Shown here: piece by piece, positions 1 to 6,402 of the stretch | Layout of the letters: every line of letters starts with the position of its first letter | How positions within the stretch are numbered: the stretch's first letter is position 1 | Assembly: GCA_020440745.1 (NCBI GenBank) | Contig: JAGRNM010000057.1 | Location: 1 to 7,819 of the forward strand | From: Deltaproteobacteria bacterium | Lineage (GTDB): Bacteria > UBA10199 > DSSB01 | Length of the DNA stretch: 7,819 bases | Reading direction: 5' to 3' | Position numbers and translations under genes: made by a program | Notes under the pieces: model-generated | Database searches by the model: none | What the model was told of the DNA's origin: nothing | Seen by the model: the letters and a program-made list of their open reading frames with translations, nothing else

Positions 1-2
1 AA

Positions 3-797
3 GCTTTATTAAGCGAGGCTGAATTTAGAGCCTTAGCGGAAGCTTTTGAGCTTTCTCCACAGGGAAATTTTGAAGGTAAGATCCATTTTAATTTAAAAGC
101 TTTTGCTTACTGGGAAAAAAAATACTCAAGCCCTCTCCAAGTGGCTTTGAAAAAATTAAAAGCCTTTCGTCAAAAACGCATTCCTCCTCACTTGGATGAC
201 AAGATTTTGACGGCTTGGAATGGTCTTATGATTAGAGCCATGGCTTTGGCAGCTCGAGTTTTAAAGGATGACCAGTATTTACAGGCGGCGCGAGCGGCTT
301 CTGGTTTTTTAGAAAAACATTTAATCAAAAAAGAAGGTCTCTTGGCTAGATACCGTGAGGGTGAGGCTAGGTTTGCCGCCCGTTTAGAAGACTATGCTTT
401 TTGGATTCAAGCACTTATTGAGCTTTATCAAAAGGATTGGGATAAGTCTTATTTAGACTTGGCTCAAAAGCTTCAAGCAGAGCAGGATGAAAAGTTTTGG
501 GATAAACAAGAGGGAGGCTATTTTTTAACGCAACAAGTCAGTAAGGATTTAATTTATCGTTCTAAGGAAGTCTTAGATGGGGCTTTACCCAGCGCTAGTG
601 GGGTAGCTGCCCATAATCTTTTGCGCCTACAGGTTTATACGGGAGAATCTTCTTATCAGCAAAAACTTAGTCTTCTTTTTAAGTCCATTGTTCCTTCTTT
701 AGCCTCCTATCCCCAGGCTATGGCTACTTGGTTAATAGCTTTGAATGGTATGAAGGAAAGTCACGCCTGTCGTCCGGGAGAACTTTGTTTGATTTAA
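3..797 (+). CDS. YyaL/SSP411-family (DUF255) protein, C-terminal part
   Basis: The frame is open from the left edge, so the start and the N-terminal thioredoxin-like domain lie outside; 264 codons are visible. The block HLDDKILTAWNGLMIRAMAL (about residues 60-80 of the visible part) is the hallmark of the YyaL/SSP411 family, whose C-terminal half is an alpha/alpha barrel like N-acylglucosamine 2-epimerase. Further family-like stretches are the LLARYREGEARFAARLEDYA region and the DGALPSASGVAAHNLLRL region. The biochemical role of the family is not settled. A GTG at 141 could be mistaken for a start, but clear family sequence precedes it, for example LLSEAEFRALAEAF and SPQGNFEGKI. Oddity: after the ATWLIALNG helix only 13 residues remain, ending CRPGELCLI, whereas usual members continue for roughly 100 residues before a similar Cys-containing end. 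Family assignment is confident; substrate and function are unknown. Confidence 0.88.
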   Translation, partial: ALLSEAEFRALAEAFELSPQGNFEGKIHFNLKAFAYWEKKYSSPLQVALKKLKAFRQKRIPPHLDDKILTAWNGLMIRAMALAARVLKDDQYLQAARAASGFLEKHLIKKEGLLARYREGEARFAARLEDYAFWIQALIELYQKDWDKSYLDLAQKLQAEQDEKFWDKQEGGYFLTQQVSKDLIYRSKEVLDGALPSASGVAAHNLLRLQVYTGESSYQQKLSLLFKSIVPSLASYPQAMATWLIALNGMKESHACRPGELCLI

Positions 798-960
798 ATA
801 AAGCCAAAATCAAATCAAATAGTTAAACAAGAGTAAGTGGTGGACTCTAAAAATGCTTAACTTTTGACTAGATGTGTTAAAATTTTACAAAATTGTCTCT
901 TGTATTTTATTAAAAAAAAATCAATAATCCCAAAAGAGAAAATAAAATTTAAATGTCTGG
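798..960. other. AT-rich intergenic stretch without a gene
   Basis: This is the first half of the gap between the YyaL-type gene and the Cys-rich protein gene. It is extremely AT-rich, with runs such as A9 near 912-920 and many short A/T tracts, and has no open frame of useful length. There is a loose inverted repeat TCTCTT (896-901) / AAGAGA (934-939) with a 32-base loop, too weak to call a terminator. No strong terminator lies directly behind the stop codon at 797. The A-tracts could act as bent or UP-element-like DNA for promoters further down, but that is inference. Confidence 0.4.
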
Positions 961-965
961 ATACA

Positions 966-988
966 AGGCCTAGGGTGCCTATTTTTTT
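966..988 (+). terminator. Weak candidate intrinsic terminator
   Basis: A short stem AGGC (966-969) / GCCT (977-980) with a 7-base loop is followed by A and seven T residues (982-988). The T run is good, but the stem has only four pairs, so termination would be inefficient. It lies about 170 bp behind the YyaL-type gene and could end that transcript before the next transcription unit. No better terminator is visible in the gap. Confidence 0.3.
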
Positions 989-1014
989 AAGAAAATTAAC
1001 GGGAAGTATACAAT
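987..1014 (+). promoter_or_regulatory. Candidate sigma70-type promoter upstream of leader hairpin
   Basis: A TTAAGA box (987-992, 4 of 6 to TTGACA) and a TACAAT box (1009-1014, 5 of 6 to TATAAT) are separated by 16 bases. Transcription would start near 1020, at the first base of the inverted repeat at 1021-1069, so the RNA would begin with the hairpin. In such AT-rich DNA, matches of this quality arise easily by chance. The -35 box also overlaps the end of the T run of the weak terminator. Confidence 0.3.
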
Positions 1015-1020
1015 ATAAGC

Positions 1021-1073
1021 AACCGCTAAGCTAGGATGGCCGATAATTTAGCATAAGGTTTGAGCGGTTTTTT
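1021..1073 (+). promoter_or_regulatory. Structured leader element ending in a T run
   Basis: The outer stem pairs AACCGCT (1021-1027) with AGCGGTT (1063-1069), seven perfect pairs, and runs directly into further T residues (six Ts at 1068-1073). Nested inside is GCTA (1030-1033) / TAGC (1049-1052) around a 15-base loop containing GGATGGCCGATAA. An alternative pairing is AACC (1021-1024) with GGTT (1057-1060), which would break the outer stem. The layout fits a transcription attenuator or a tiny terminated RNA about 78 bp upstream of the Cys-rich protein gene. It matches no riboswitch class I can confirm. The conserved 5' half of the cyclic-di-GMP-I class is absent, although GATGGCCG recalls its 3' half. 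The structure is seen; function is inference. Confidence 0.4.
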
Positions 1074-1100
1074 GAGAAATTAACTTCTATTTTAAGTTCC

Positions 1101-1128
1101 TTTAGATTCTGTTTTTTAATTATATAAA
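1101..1128 (+). promoter_or_regulatory. Candidate promoter close to the Cys-rich protein gene
   Basis: A TTTAGA box (1101-1106, 4 of 6) and a TATAAA box (1123-1128, 5 of 6) are spaced by 16 bases. Transcription would start around 1134-1136, giving a leader of only about 15 bases that carries little more than the ribosome binding site. It competes with the candidate at 987-1014; only mapped RNA ends can tell which is used. Confidence 0.3.
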
Positions 1129-1137
1129 CCTTTTTGT

Positions 1138-1144
1138 GAGGGAG
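1138..1144 (+). promoter_or_regulatory. Ribosome binding site fixing the start at 1151
   Basis: GAGGGAG lies six bases before ATG 1151. The in-frame GTG at 1136 overlaps this site and has no purine-rich site of its own, so 1151 is the better start and gives a normal signal peptide. Confidence 0.7.
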
Positions 1145-1150
1145 ATAAAA

Positions 1151-2065
1151 ATGCGACTTTCCACCCCTAATCTGGGATTGTTATGTAAACCCTTTATTTT
1201 TACCTTTGTTTTGGTAGCTATGGTCTTATCGCTTCCTAAGCTAGGCTTTTCTCAGACAAGACTGCCTTCCAACAATGTGGCAGAACTACAACCTCCTAAT
1301 CCTTGTGATGATCCTAAAAATGTAGGGAAGGAAGTGGAGTGTGATGGCAACCCTTGTACTGTGGGAGATGTCTGTGTTGACGATTCTACCTGTGCATCGG
1401 GTACTTGGCTAACCCCTCCCTATGATGAAGAATTACAACTTGAGGCTAGCACCTGTACCGATCATGTTTGTACTTGTAGCGGAGCTCCCGGTGTCAGTTG
1501 TGTCGATACTGGCGTTCCTATTCCAGGTTGTAGCCTTAGTGAGTGCGAAACTGTACAAGATTGTGAAGGTTGGGACACAGTGGATGCTTGCAGCACCATG
1601 GCCTGCCAAGATGGTCAGTGTATGACCACAGTTATTCCTGGTTGTGAAGAAAACATTCCTAAGTGTACTACTGACTCTGATTGTGAAGCCGATGGTAATG
1701 TATGTACAACTTCTACTTGTGTGGAGGGAGTATGCAGTGTGGATGCCGCTCCTGTAGGTACTCCTTGTGGTACCTGTGGTAAATGTGAGCTAAATGCTGA
1801 GACCACAACTTCTTGTGTAGAAGATACTAGTTGTGGAGTCACTGATGAGCCTGGTGTAACTCCTCCACCTCCTAGTGTGGATGCTGCTCCTCCTCCAGCT
1901 CCTGCTAATCCTCCTGCTACTTCGGAGCAAGACCTAGCCCTATCTCCCTTTAATATCGAAGGTGCAGGTTGTAGCTTGGCTAGCGTAGCAGGTCCAGCTT
2001 CTGCGTGGGGTTTAATACTCCTTAGCTGGGTAGGCTTGGCAGCTTTCCGTCGTCGTCGTGACTAA
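1151..2065 (+). CDS. Secreted Cys-rich surface protein with MYXO-CTERM-like C-terminal anchor signal
   Basis: I do not recognise this 304-residue protein as a named family; it looks like an exported, surface-anchored, disulfide-rich protein. Residues 1-34 form a signal peptide with a hydrophobic core at about 15-29 and probable cleavage after GFS34. The mature part to about residue 230 has 26 cysteines, an even number. It contains repeated units of the form DGNxCTxxxxCVxxxxC (about 65-81 and 181-195) and a looser copy at 147-157. A Pro/Ala-rich linker at about 235-257 precedes a tripartite tail: GAGCSL with Cys274, a hydrophobic helix at about 281-298, and RRRR at 300-303. That order (Gly-Cys, helix, arginines at the extreme end) is that of MYXO-CTERM signals, which are known to be processed by myxosortases. 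Repeats of this kind are common in surface proteins of Myxococcota and relatives. The gene stands alone, with its own leader and a strong terminator. Ligand and role are unknown. Confidence 0.85.
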   Translation: MRLSTPNLGLLCKPFIFTFVLVAMVLSLPKLGFSQTRLPSNNVAELQPPNPCDDPKNVGKEVECDGNPCTVGDVCVDDSTCASGTWLTPPYDEELQLEASTCTDHVCTCSGAPGVSCVDTGVPIPGCSLSECETVQDCEGWDTVDACSTMACQDGQCMTTVIPGCEENIPKCTTDSDCEADGNVCTTSTCVEGVCSVDAAPVGTPCGTCGKCELNAETTTSCVEDTSCGVTDEPGVTPPPPSVDAAPPPAPANPPATSEQDLALSPFNIEGAGCSLASVAGPASAWGLILLSWVGLAAFRRRRD

Positions 2066-2090
2066 GAGCTAATTTAAGCAAAATATTTTT

Positions 2091-2124
2091 AAAAAAGGGA
2101 GAGTCTTTGTACTCTCCCTTTTTT
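2091..2124. terminator. Strong bidirectional intrinsic terminator
   Basis: A perfect 14-bp inverted repeat pairs A6-GGGAGAGT (2091-2104) with ACTCTCCC-T6 (2111-2124) around a 6-base loop. The GC-rich core flanked by A6 on one side and T6 on the other makes a T-tailed hairpin on both strands. It starts 25 bases after the stop of the Cys-rich protein gene and lies about 150 bp beyond the stop of the convergent MFS gene, so it probably ends both transcripts. Confidence 0.93.
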
Positions 2125-2185
2125 ATTAATAGTCTTAAGGACTGATCCTTTTTGCTATTTTAAATACCCATGTCTACTTTGAATA

Positions 2186-2209
2186 AGCTTAAAAAAGACT
2201 TTTTAAGCT
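2186..2209. repeat. AT-rich perfect inverted repeat between convergent genes
   Basis: AGCTTAAAAA (2186-2195) and TTTTTAAGCT (2200-2209) form a perfect 10-bp stem with a 4-base AGAC loop. It lies 64 bases past the stop of the MFS gene on the minus strand. The stem is AT-rich and has no long T tail, so as a terminator it would be weak; it may act as a secondary end point or protect the 3' end of the minus-strand operon RNA. The rest of the 2125-2273 gap shows nothing I can name. Confidence 0.5.
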
Positions 2210-2273
2210 AAGAAGAGTTTTATCGGGGTATTTTATCTAGTTAAGAGATGATGCTTACTTTTTTTGTTATCAA

Positions 2274-3689
2274 TTAATGAGTAGAGGCTTGTCTATTTTT
2301 AGGAAGAGTCCAGATTAAGGCTAAGGACAATAACAAAAGCACTGTCGAAACCATGAGGGCAAACTGCAGTCCTTGACTTAGAGCCTGAAGAGCTTGGTTG
2401 CTTAAAGAGCCGGTATTAAGATCCTGCGCCTGAAAGCTTTGTCCAAAACCTATTTGGGCAGCTAGCCCCACTAAAGGGGGGCCTAAAGAAAATCCCCAAG
2501 TCATGGCTAGTAACATAGAACCCTTAGCACTTTCGTTTTCTTGAGAGCTTTCATCCAAGGCTAGAGTATTATAAGTGGGAACAATAAGTCCCATGCCTAA
2601 GCCTGATAGGAGAAAACTTAAGTACACGCTCCATCCCGATAGATCTAAATGATGGACCAAAATTAATAATAACATACTGACTAGGAGACAGAGGGTTCCC
2701 CATTGGGAGGGACTTCGGAGGCGGTTTCCATAAAATTTAGGAAGAAGTAGGGCTGTAGAAGACCAAGAGAGACTTCCCGTCGTGAGGATTAAGCCTGCTT
2801 CTAAAGGACTATAGCCCCAAATACCTTGGAGGCTTAAGGGAAGGTATCCTTCGGCCCCTCCAAAGGCTAGGGCGCTTAAAGCCATGGCTAAAAAAACTTT
2901 TCTTAAGTGCTTGCTCTGTTTCCAATATTTAATAGGTAAAACCGGGTTAGTATGGTTTTTTTCCCAAAAATAAAAAAAGACTAAGAGTAAGGGAAAAGCT
3001 AAAAAAGCGGGCCAAGCAATATGATCGGTATCAAAAAAATAAAGTAATAAGGCGCTTAAACTAGCAAAGATAAGCGAACTTAAATAATTAACCTTACTTT
3101 GGGGGCTTTCTGGAGGGCCTTCTTTTTTTAGGGCGATCAGGCTTAATAACCATAAACCCAAGGTCAAAGGTAAGTGTAGACCAAAGATCCAACGCCAGCC
3201 TAGTTTTTCTAAAATCAATCCACCTAGGGCAGGGCCGCCTAAAGCTGCTAAGGCCCATACGCTAGAGAGAGCACCAATGGCGATGGGTTTTAGTTGATGG
3301 GAAAAGTGTCGATTAATTAAACCAAAGGGAATCGCTAAAAACCCACCACCTCCAAAGCCCATGAGTAAACGGGCTACAAAGATCCATTCCATACTGGGGG
3401 ATTGGGTGCCTATCAAAGCGCCTAGGGCAAAAAAAACGCTGGCAATACTTAAAGAGATTCTCCCTCCCCATTTGCTAACTAAGACAGAAAAGATAGGCAG
3501 CATGGCAAAATTGCCCAAACTATAAGCCCCCAAAGTCCAGGAATAAAAGGGTAGTCCACCTAGGTCTTTGAGTAAACTAGGCATGGCTGTATTAATTAAT
3601 AAAACGTCCAAGGAGACCATGGATAGGCTAAGTAGCATGGCCAGACTCAAAGGGGCGCGGCCCTGAGTAAATAGAAGACGGTATTGCAT
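2274..3689 (-). CDS. MFS drug:proton antiporter, DHA2 (14-helix) type
   Basis: This 471-residue inner-membrane transporter is likely to export a drug-like or other small molecule in exchange for protons. About 14 hydrophobic segments can be laid out (roughly 13-35 for the first, to about 445-465 for the last), the number expected for the DHA2/EmrB-QacA branch rather than 12-helix carriers. Visible family motifs are SLDVLLINTAMPSL in helix 1 (26-39), a degenerate motif A VSKWGGRISL (71-80), motif C ALGGPALGG in helix 5 (149-157) and GWRWIFGLHLPL (164-175). The helix-1 Asp28 is kept. AAGGA seven bases before the ATG is a good ribosome binding site, better than those of the genes just upstream. 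It is the last gene of the minus-strand cluster, 67 bp behind apaG, with no clear promoter between. No EmrA-like partner gene is in the window. Substrate is unknown. Confidence 0.9.
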   Translation of the reverse strand: MQYRLLFTQGRAPLSLAMLLSLSMVSLDVLLINTAMPSLLKDLGGLPFYSWTLGAYSLGNFAMLPIFSVLVSKWGGRISLSIASVFFALGALIGTQSPSMEWIFVARLLMGFGGGGFLAIPFGLINRHFSHQLKPIAIGALSSVWALAALGGPALGGLILEKLGWRWIFGLHLPLTLGLWLLSLIALKKEGPPESPQSKVNYLSSLIFASLSALLLYFFDTDHIAWPAFLAFPLLLVFFYFWEKNHTNPVLPIKYWKQSKHLRKVFLAMALSALAFGGAEGYLPLSLQGIWGYSPLEAGLILTTGSLSWSSTALLLPKFYGNRLRSPSQWGTLCLLVSMLLLILVHHLDLSGWSVYLSFLLSGLGMGLIVPTYNTLALDESSQENESAKGSMLLAMTWGFSLGPPLVGLAAQIGFGQSFQAQDLNTGSLSNQALQALSQGLQFALMVSTVLLLLSLALIWTLPKNRQASTH

Positions 3690-3756
3690 TTAAAAATCCT
3701 TAGGAAGTCCCTTGTCCACTACAGTAGAAAATAAACAATCCAAAAATAGTCCGAGT

Positions 3757-4137
3757 TTAGTGTAAGGTGTAGGGATTTTTAAACTCAAACTTAGGGATGG
3801 CTGCTCTAAAGCCCTCGGCACCCTCAATTTCCATCCAATAGCTACCTTGCATTGTGCCCATAGGAGTATTTAAAGGACAAAAGCTGGTGTATTCAAAACT
3901 TTCTCCTGGCATTAGTGAGGGTTGTTGACCAATTACACCTTCTCCTCGTACTTCTTCTTTCTTTCCTTCACCATTGGTGATGATCCAATGGCGACTAATA
4001 AGTTGGACGCTTTGTGTGCTTTGGTTGCTTATCTTAATATGATAAGCAAAAAGATAAAAAGATTGGTCCGGTTGGGACTGGTCTTCTAGATATTCTGTCT
4101 GTACGCTAATGCGGATTCCTTGGGTGATGGCTTCCAT
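3757..4137 (-). CDS. apaG: ApaG family protein
   Basis: The 126-residue length is typical for the family (about 125). Matches to the well-known ApaG pattern include FAYHIKISN (about 29-37), SRHWIITNGEGKKEEVRGEG (48-67), the VIGQQPSLMPGE stretch, and the highly diagnostic TPMGTMQGSYWM (91-102). ApaG is a single fibronectin-III-like beta-sandwich domain. In enterobacteria mutants affect cobalt resistance and magnesium efflux, but the biochemical action is unclear; related domains occur in eukaryotic F-box proteins. The start codon follows the thioesterase stop by 10 bases and has no recognisable Shine-Dalgarno sequence, which suggests translational coupling. In enterobacteria apaG sits with apaH, rsmA and pdxA; here the neighbours are acyl-CoA enzymes and an exporter, so the context is unusual. 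Confidence 0.95.
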   Translation of the reverse strand: MEAITQGIRISVQTEYLEDQSQPDQSFYLFAYHIKISNQSTQSVQLISRHWIITNGEGKKEEVRGEGVIGQQPSLMPGESFEYTSFCPLNTPMGTMQGSYWMEIEGAEGFRAAIPKFEFKNPYTLH

Positions 4138-4147
4138 AATTGATTAA

Positions 4148-4573
4148 TTATTTATTTCTAAGTTGTAGAGGGTCAATGATTGCTAGAGTGCAGCGAGAGA
4201 TGCAAAATAATTTTTTTTCTTCATCGTAAATTTTGATTTCCCAAACCTGAGAGTTTTTTCCGTGATGGATGACTTGTGCTTTAGCAGTCACGATGCCCGA
4301 TTGAACAGGCCTTAGATGATTAGCATTGATTTCTTGCCCTACGGCTACTTTGTTATCTTTTTGTGCTAGTTTCCAAGCTCCTAGGCTGGCAGCCGTTTCA
4401 GCGAGGGCTACGCTGGCACCACCATGGAGGATACCATAGGGTTGATGATGTCGTTGGTCTACCGGCATGGTGATGGTGACTTGACCATCAATAAGTTCTT
4501 TGACTTCCATGCCCAGGGTGTTTCCTAGGGTGTGTGCCATGGCTTGGTTGGCTTGTTTGAGATCGATTTCCAT
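4148..4573 (-). CDS. Hotdog-fold acyl-CoA thioesterase, YdiI/MenI-PaaI type
   Basis: This 141-residue, single hotdog-domain cytoplasmic thioesterase closely follows E. coli YdiI (MenI) and EntH in layout. The central helix signature QPYGILHGGASVALAET spans about 44-60, with the HGG turn at 50-52 and Glu59 as the expected catalytic carboxylate. Further matches are VAVGQEINANHLRP and the QVWEIKIYDEE / CISRCTLAII end. Family members hydrolyse aromatic or medium-chain acyl-CoA thioesters; YdiI acts on 1,4-dihydroxy-2-naphthoyl-CoA in menaquinone synthesis. No menaquinone gene is in this window, while a thiolase lies two genes upstream, so a housekeeping role on CoA esters of fatty or aromatic acid breakdown is at least as likely. 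It starts nine bases after the membrane protein gene without a clear ribosome binding site. Thioesterase activity is confident; substrate is open. Confidence 0.9.
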   Translation of the reverse strand: MEIDLKQANQAMAHTLGNTLGMEVKELIDGQVTITMPVDQRHHQPYGILHGGASVALAETAASLGAWKLAQKDNKVAVGQEINANHLRPVQSGIVTAKAQVIHHGKNSQVWEIKIYDEEKKLFCISRCTLAIIDPLQLRNK

Positions 4574-4582
4574 TTTTCTTAT

Positions 4583-5227
4583 TTAAAACAGGTAGCCGCT
4601 AAGAGAAAGTCTTTTTACTAAGGCTAAAAATAAATACCAACTGAAGCTTAGTTCAATAAAAAGTATGCCAGGTACTTTTTTTAGACAAGCGCTTAGGATT
4701 CTTATTAAGAAGGCAAGACCTAAAAAAGGTAAGGCTAGGACTAAGTAGGGTTTTAAAGAAAGTTCAGAATCTATTTTTCCAAAATAAAGTTCTAGATAAT
4801 AGGGCAAAATAAAATAGTAGCATAAGCTAGAGGCTAAAAAACTTTCTAAACTGGGGCTATTAGCCAAGAGGCTTCCAATCCAGGGAATAAAAGTAATCAG
4901 ACTTAGAATAAAGGTAATCATCAGAGCGGCTCTTAAGGCAATAAAGCCCATGGGCTCTACTATGGACCAAGAGAGTTGGCTTTGGTGACCCGATAGAAGA
5001 GGGAAGAGTAGCATTAAAAGAAAGGCTAAGCCTAAACTCTGGATAAGAAGGGATAGGAGGCTAATTAGGCAACCGGGACCGGCTCCCTTGCTTTCTTGGG
5101 AATCAGGGGTTGCTCTTTTAAGCATCCACTCTGATAAGCCGTAAAAAATTAATAAAAAAGCTAGGCCCATTAAGGACCAGCTTTTAAAAAATAAAGTGGC
5201 TGCCTGGGATAGAGAATCAAAAAACAT
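4583..5227 (-). CDS. Unrecognised integral membrane protein, about six helices
   Basis: I do not recognise this 214-residue protein. It is strongly hydrophobic, with segments at about 17-36, 53-78, 91-118, 128-149, 158-181 and 185-206, suggesting six membrane helices. The one long polar loop (37-52) is rich in charged and small residues and ends in a Gly/Pro stretch before Cys53. Aromatic-rich patches stand out: FIPWIG (113-118) and CYYFILPYYLELYFG (136-150). There is no signal peptide cleavage site, ATP-binding motif or obvious catalytic motif. The gene lies between thiolase and thioesterase, 24 bp behind the first and 9 bp before the second. That argues it is a real, co-expressed gene and perhaps acts on lipid or acyl substrates at the membrane; that role is only inferred from context. 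Confidence 0.75.
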   Translation of the reverse strand: MFFDSLSQAATLFFKSWSLMGLAFLLIFYGLSEWMLKRATPDSQESKGAGPGCLISLLSLLIQSLGLAFLLMLLFPLLSGHQSQLSWSIVEPMGFIALRAALMITFILSLITFIPWIGSLLANSPSLESFLASSLCYYFILPYYLELYFGKIDSELSLKPYLVLALPFLGLAFLIRILSACLKKVPGILFIELSFSWYLFLALVKRLSLSGYLF

Positions 5228-5251
5228 GCTTTTATGAGCCTAGGGGTGAAG

Positions 5252-6394
5252 TCAAATTTTACGATCGATAATGGTGGCAACAGCCATGCCGTGACCAATG
5301 CAAAGGGTGACCAAGCCATAGCGTAGGTCCCGTCTCTCTAGTTCGTCCAAGACGGTTCCCAAAAGCATAGCACCGGTAGCGCCCAGTGGGTGGCCTAAGG
5401 CAATGGCACCTCCATTGACATTGATTTTTTCAATAGGGATATTTAAATCTTGCATCACTGCAAGGGGAACAGGGGCAAAGGCTTCATTAATTTCAAAGAG
5501 GTCGATTTCTTCAATTTTGAGTCCTGCTTTTTGAGTGACTTTTTGTATGGCAGGAATAGGACCCAAAAGCATCATAATAGGATCGCTGCCTACCTCTACG
5601 GTGGCCACTATCTTAGCCCGTGCTTTCCACCCTTGTTTTTGACAGGCCTGAGGGCTAGCTAGTAGTACGGCGGTAGCTCCATCGACAATCCCACTGGCAT
5701 TGCCTGCATGGATGACTCCATCGCTTTTAAAAACCGTTTGCAATTGAGCTAATTTTTCCACCGTCGTGCCAGGTCTAAAGTGTTCGTCTTGACTGATGGT
5801 TTTGCTTTCTCCTTCTAAAGTGACCTGGACGGGAAAAACCGAATGCTTAAAGTAGCCTGCTTCCCAAGCCTTGGCTGCTCTTTCTTGGGATAGACAAGCA
5901 AACTCATCTAGTTGGGTGCGGCTAAATTGATATTTTTCGGCGATGAGTTCAGCGCTCCAACCTTGAGGCACTAGATTAAAACGTTCGGTGAGTTTGGAGC
6001 CCTGCATATCAAAATTAATACTCATGGGCACACGGGTCATGTGTTCCACACCTCCGCCAATCATGACTTCGCTCATACCCGCCATAATAGTATGGGCTGC
6101 CAGATTGACAGCGCTCAATCCCGAGCCACAAAAACGGTTAAGAGTGGCTCCGGGGACTTCAATGGGCCAGCCAGCTCCCAAAACAGCCTCTCTAGAAATA
6201 ACATTGTCTTGTTCTCCCCGCTGAGAAACACAGCCATAGAGGACATCCTCAACTAAGTGGGGGTCTAGCTTAAGACGCTTTTCTAGTTCTAGTAAGGGTA
6301 GACTAGCAAGGTCAATGGGGTGGATTTCCCTAAAACTTCCATTTCGGCGACCTCTAGGGGTGCGGACAGCGTCGACAATCAGAGCTTCTGGCAT
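5252..6394 (-). CDS. Acetyl-CoA C-acyltransferase (thiolase)
   Basis: This 380-residue cytoplasmic enzyme is of the thiolase superfamily, cleaving 3-ketoacyl-CoA with CoA or condensing two acetyl-CoA. All active-site blocks are present. LNRFCGSGLSAVN holds the acyl-accepting Cys89, VEHMTRVPM follows, then NEAFA (303-307), NGGAIALGHPLGATGA with His335, and CIGHGMAVA with the acid/base Cys365. The fourth position of the last block is His368, where most thiolases have Gly (CxGGG), a mild variation. The total length is slightly below the usual 390-400. ATG 6394 is chosen because AGGAG lies 8 bases before it and MPEALIVDAVRTPRG is the normal N-terminus; an upstream in-frame GTG at 6424 would add ten residues lacking family similarity. 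It leads the likely operon with the membrane protein, thioesterase and apaG. No dehydrogenase/hydratase (FadB-like) partner is in view, so breakdown versus biosynthesis is not settled; its type resembles degradative thiolases. Confidence 0.93.
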   Translation of the reverse strand: MPEALIVDAVRTPRGRRNGSFREIHPIDLASLPLLELEKRLKLDPHLVEDVLYGCVSQRGEQDNVISREAVLGAGWPIEVPGATLNRFCGSGLSAVNLAAHTIMAGMSEVMIGGGVEHMTRVPMSINFDMQGSKLTERFNLVPQGWSAELIAEKYQFSRTQLDEFACLSQERAAKAWEAGYFKHSVFPVQVTLEGESKTISQDEHFRPGTTVEKLAQLQTVFKSDGVIHAGNASGIVDGATAVLLASPQACQKQGWKARAKIVATVEVGSDPIMMLLGPIPAIQKVTQKAGLKIEEIDLFEINEAFAPVPLAVMQDLNIPIEKINVNGGAIALGHPLGATGAMLLGTVLDELERRDLRYGLVTLCIGHGMAVATIIDRKI

Positions 6395-6402
6395 GATGGT
6401 TT

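Noticed and set aside
960..1073. Cyclic-di-GMP-I (GEMM) riboswitch
   Set aside because: Only GATGGCCG near 1036-1043 resembles its 3' half; the conserved GCAAACC and ACGCAAAGCC parts of the 5' half are missing.
1026..1245. 10-base repeat CTAAGCTAGG at 1026-1035 and 1236-1245
   Set aside because: CTAG-containing words are frequent throughout the window and the second copy lies in signal-peptide coding sequence; probably chance.
1422..1842. Open frames of 67-75 codons on both strands inside the Cys-rich protein gene
   Set aside because: They overlap a gene with clear signal peptide, Cys repeats and anchor tail, have no family features, and lack a ribosome binding site.
5373..5420. Sigma54-like GGCAC words
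   Set aside because: They lie inside the thiolase coding sequence and lack the matching TTGCW box at the right distance.
5450..6256. Three plus-strand open frames of 70-78 codons antisense to the thiolase gene
   Set aside because: They are antisense to strongly conserved active-site blocks, show no domain features and overlap each other.
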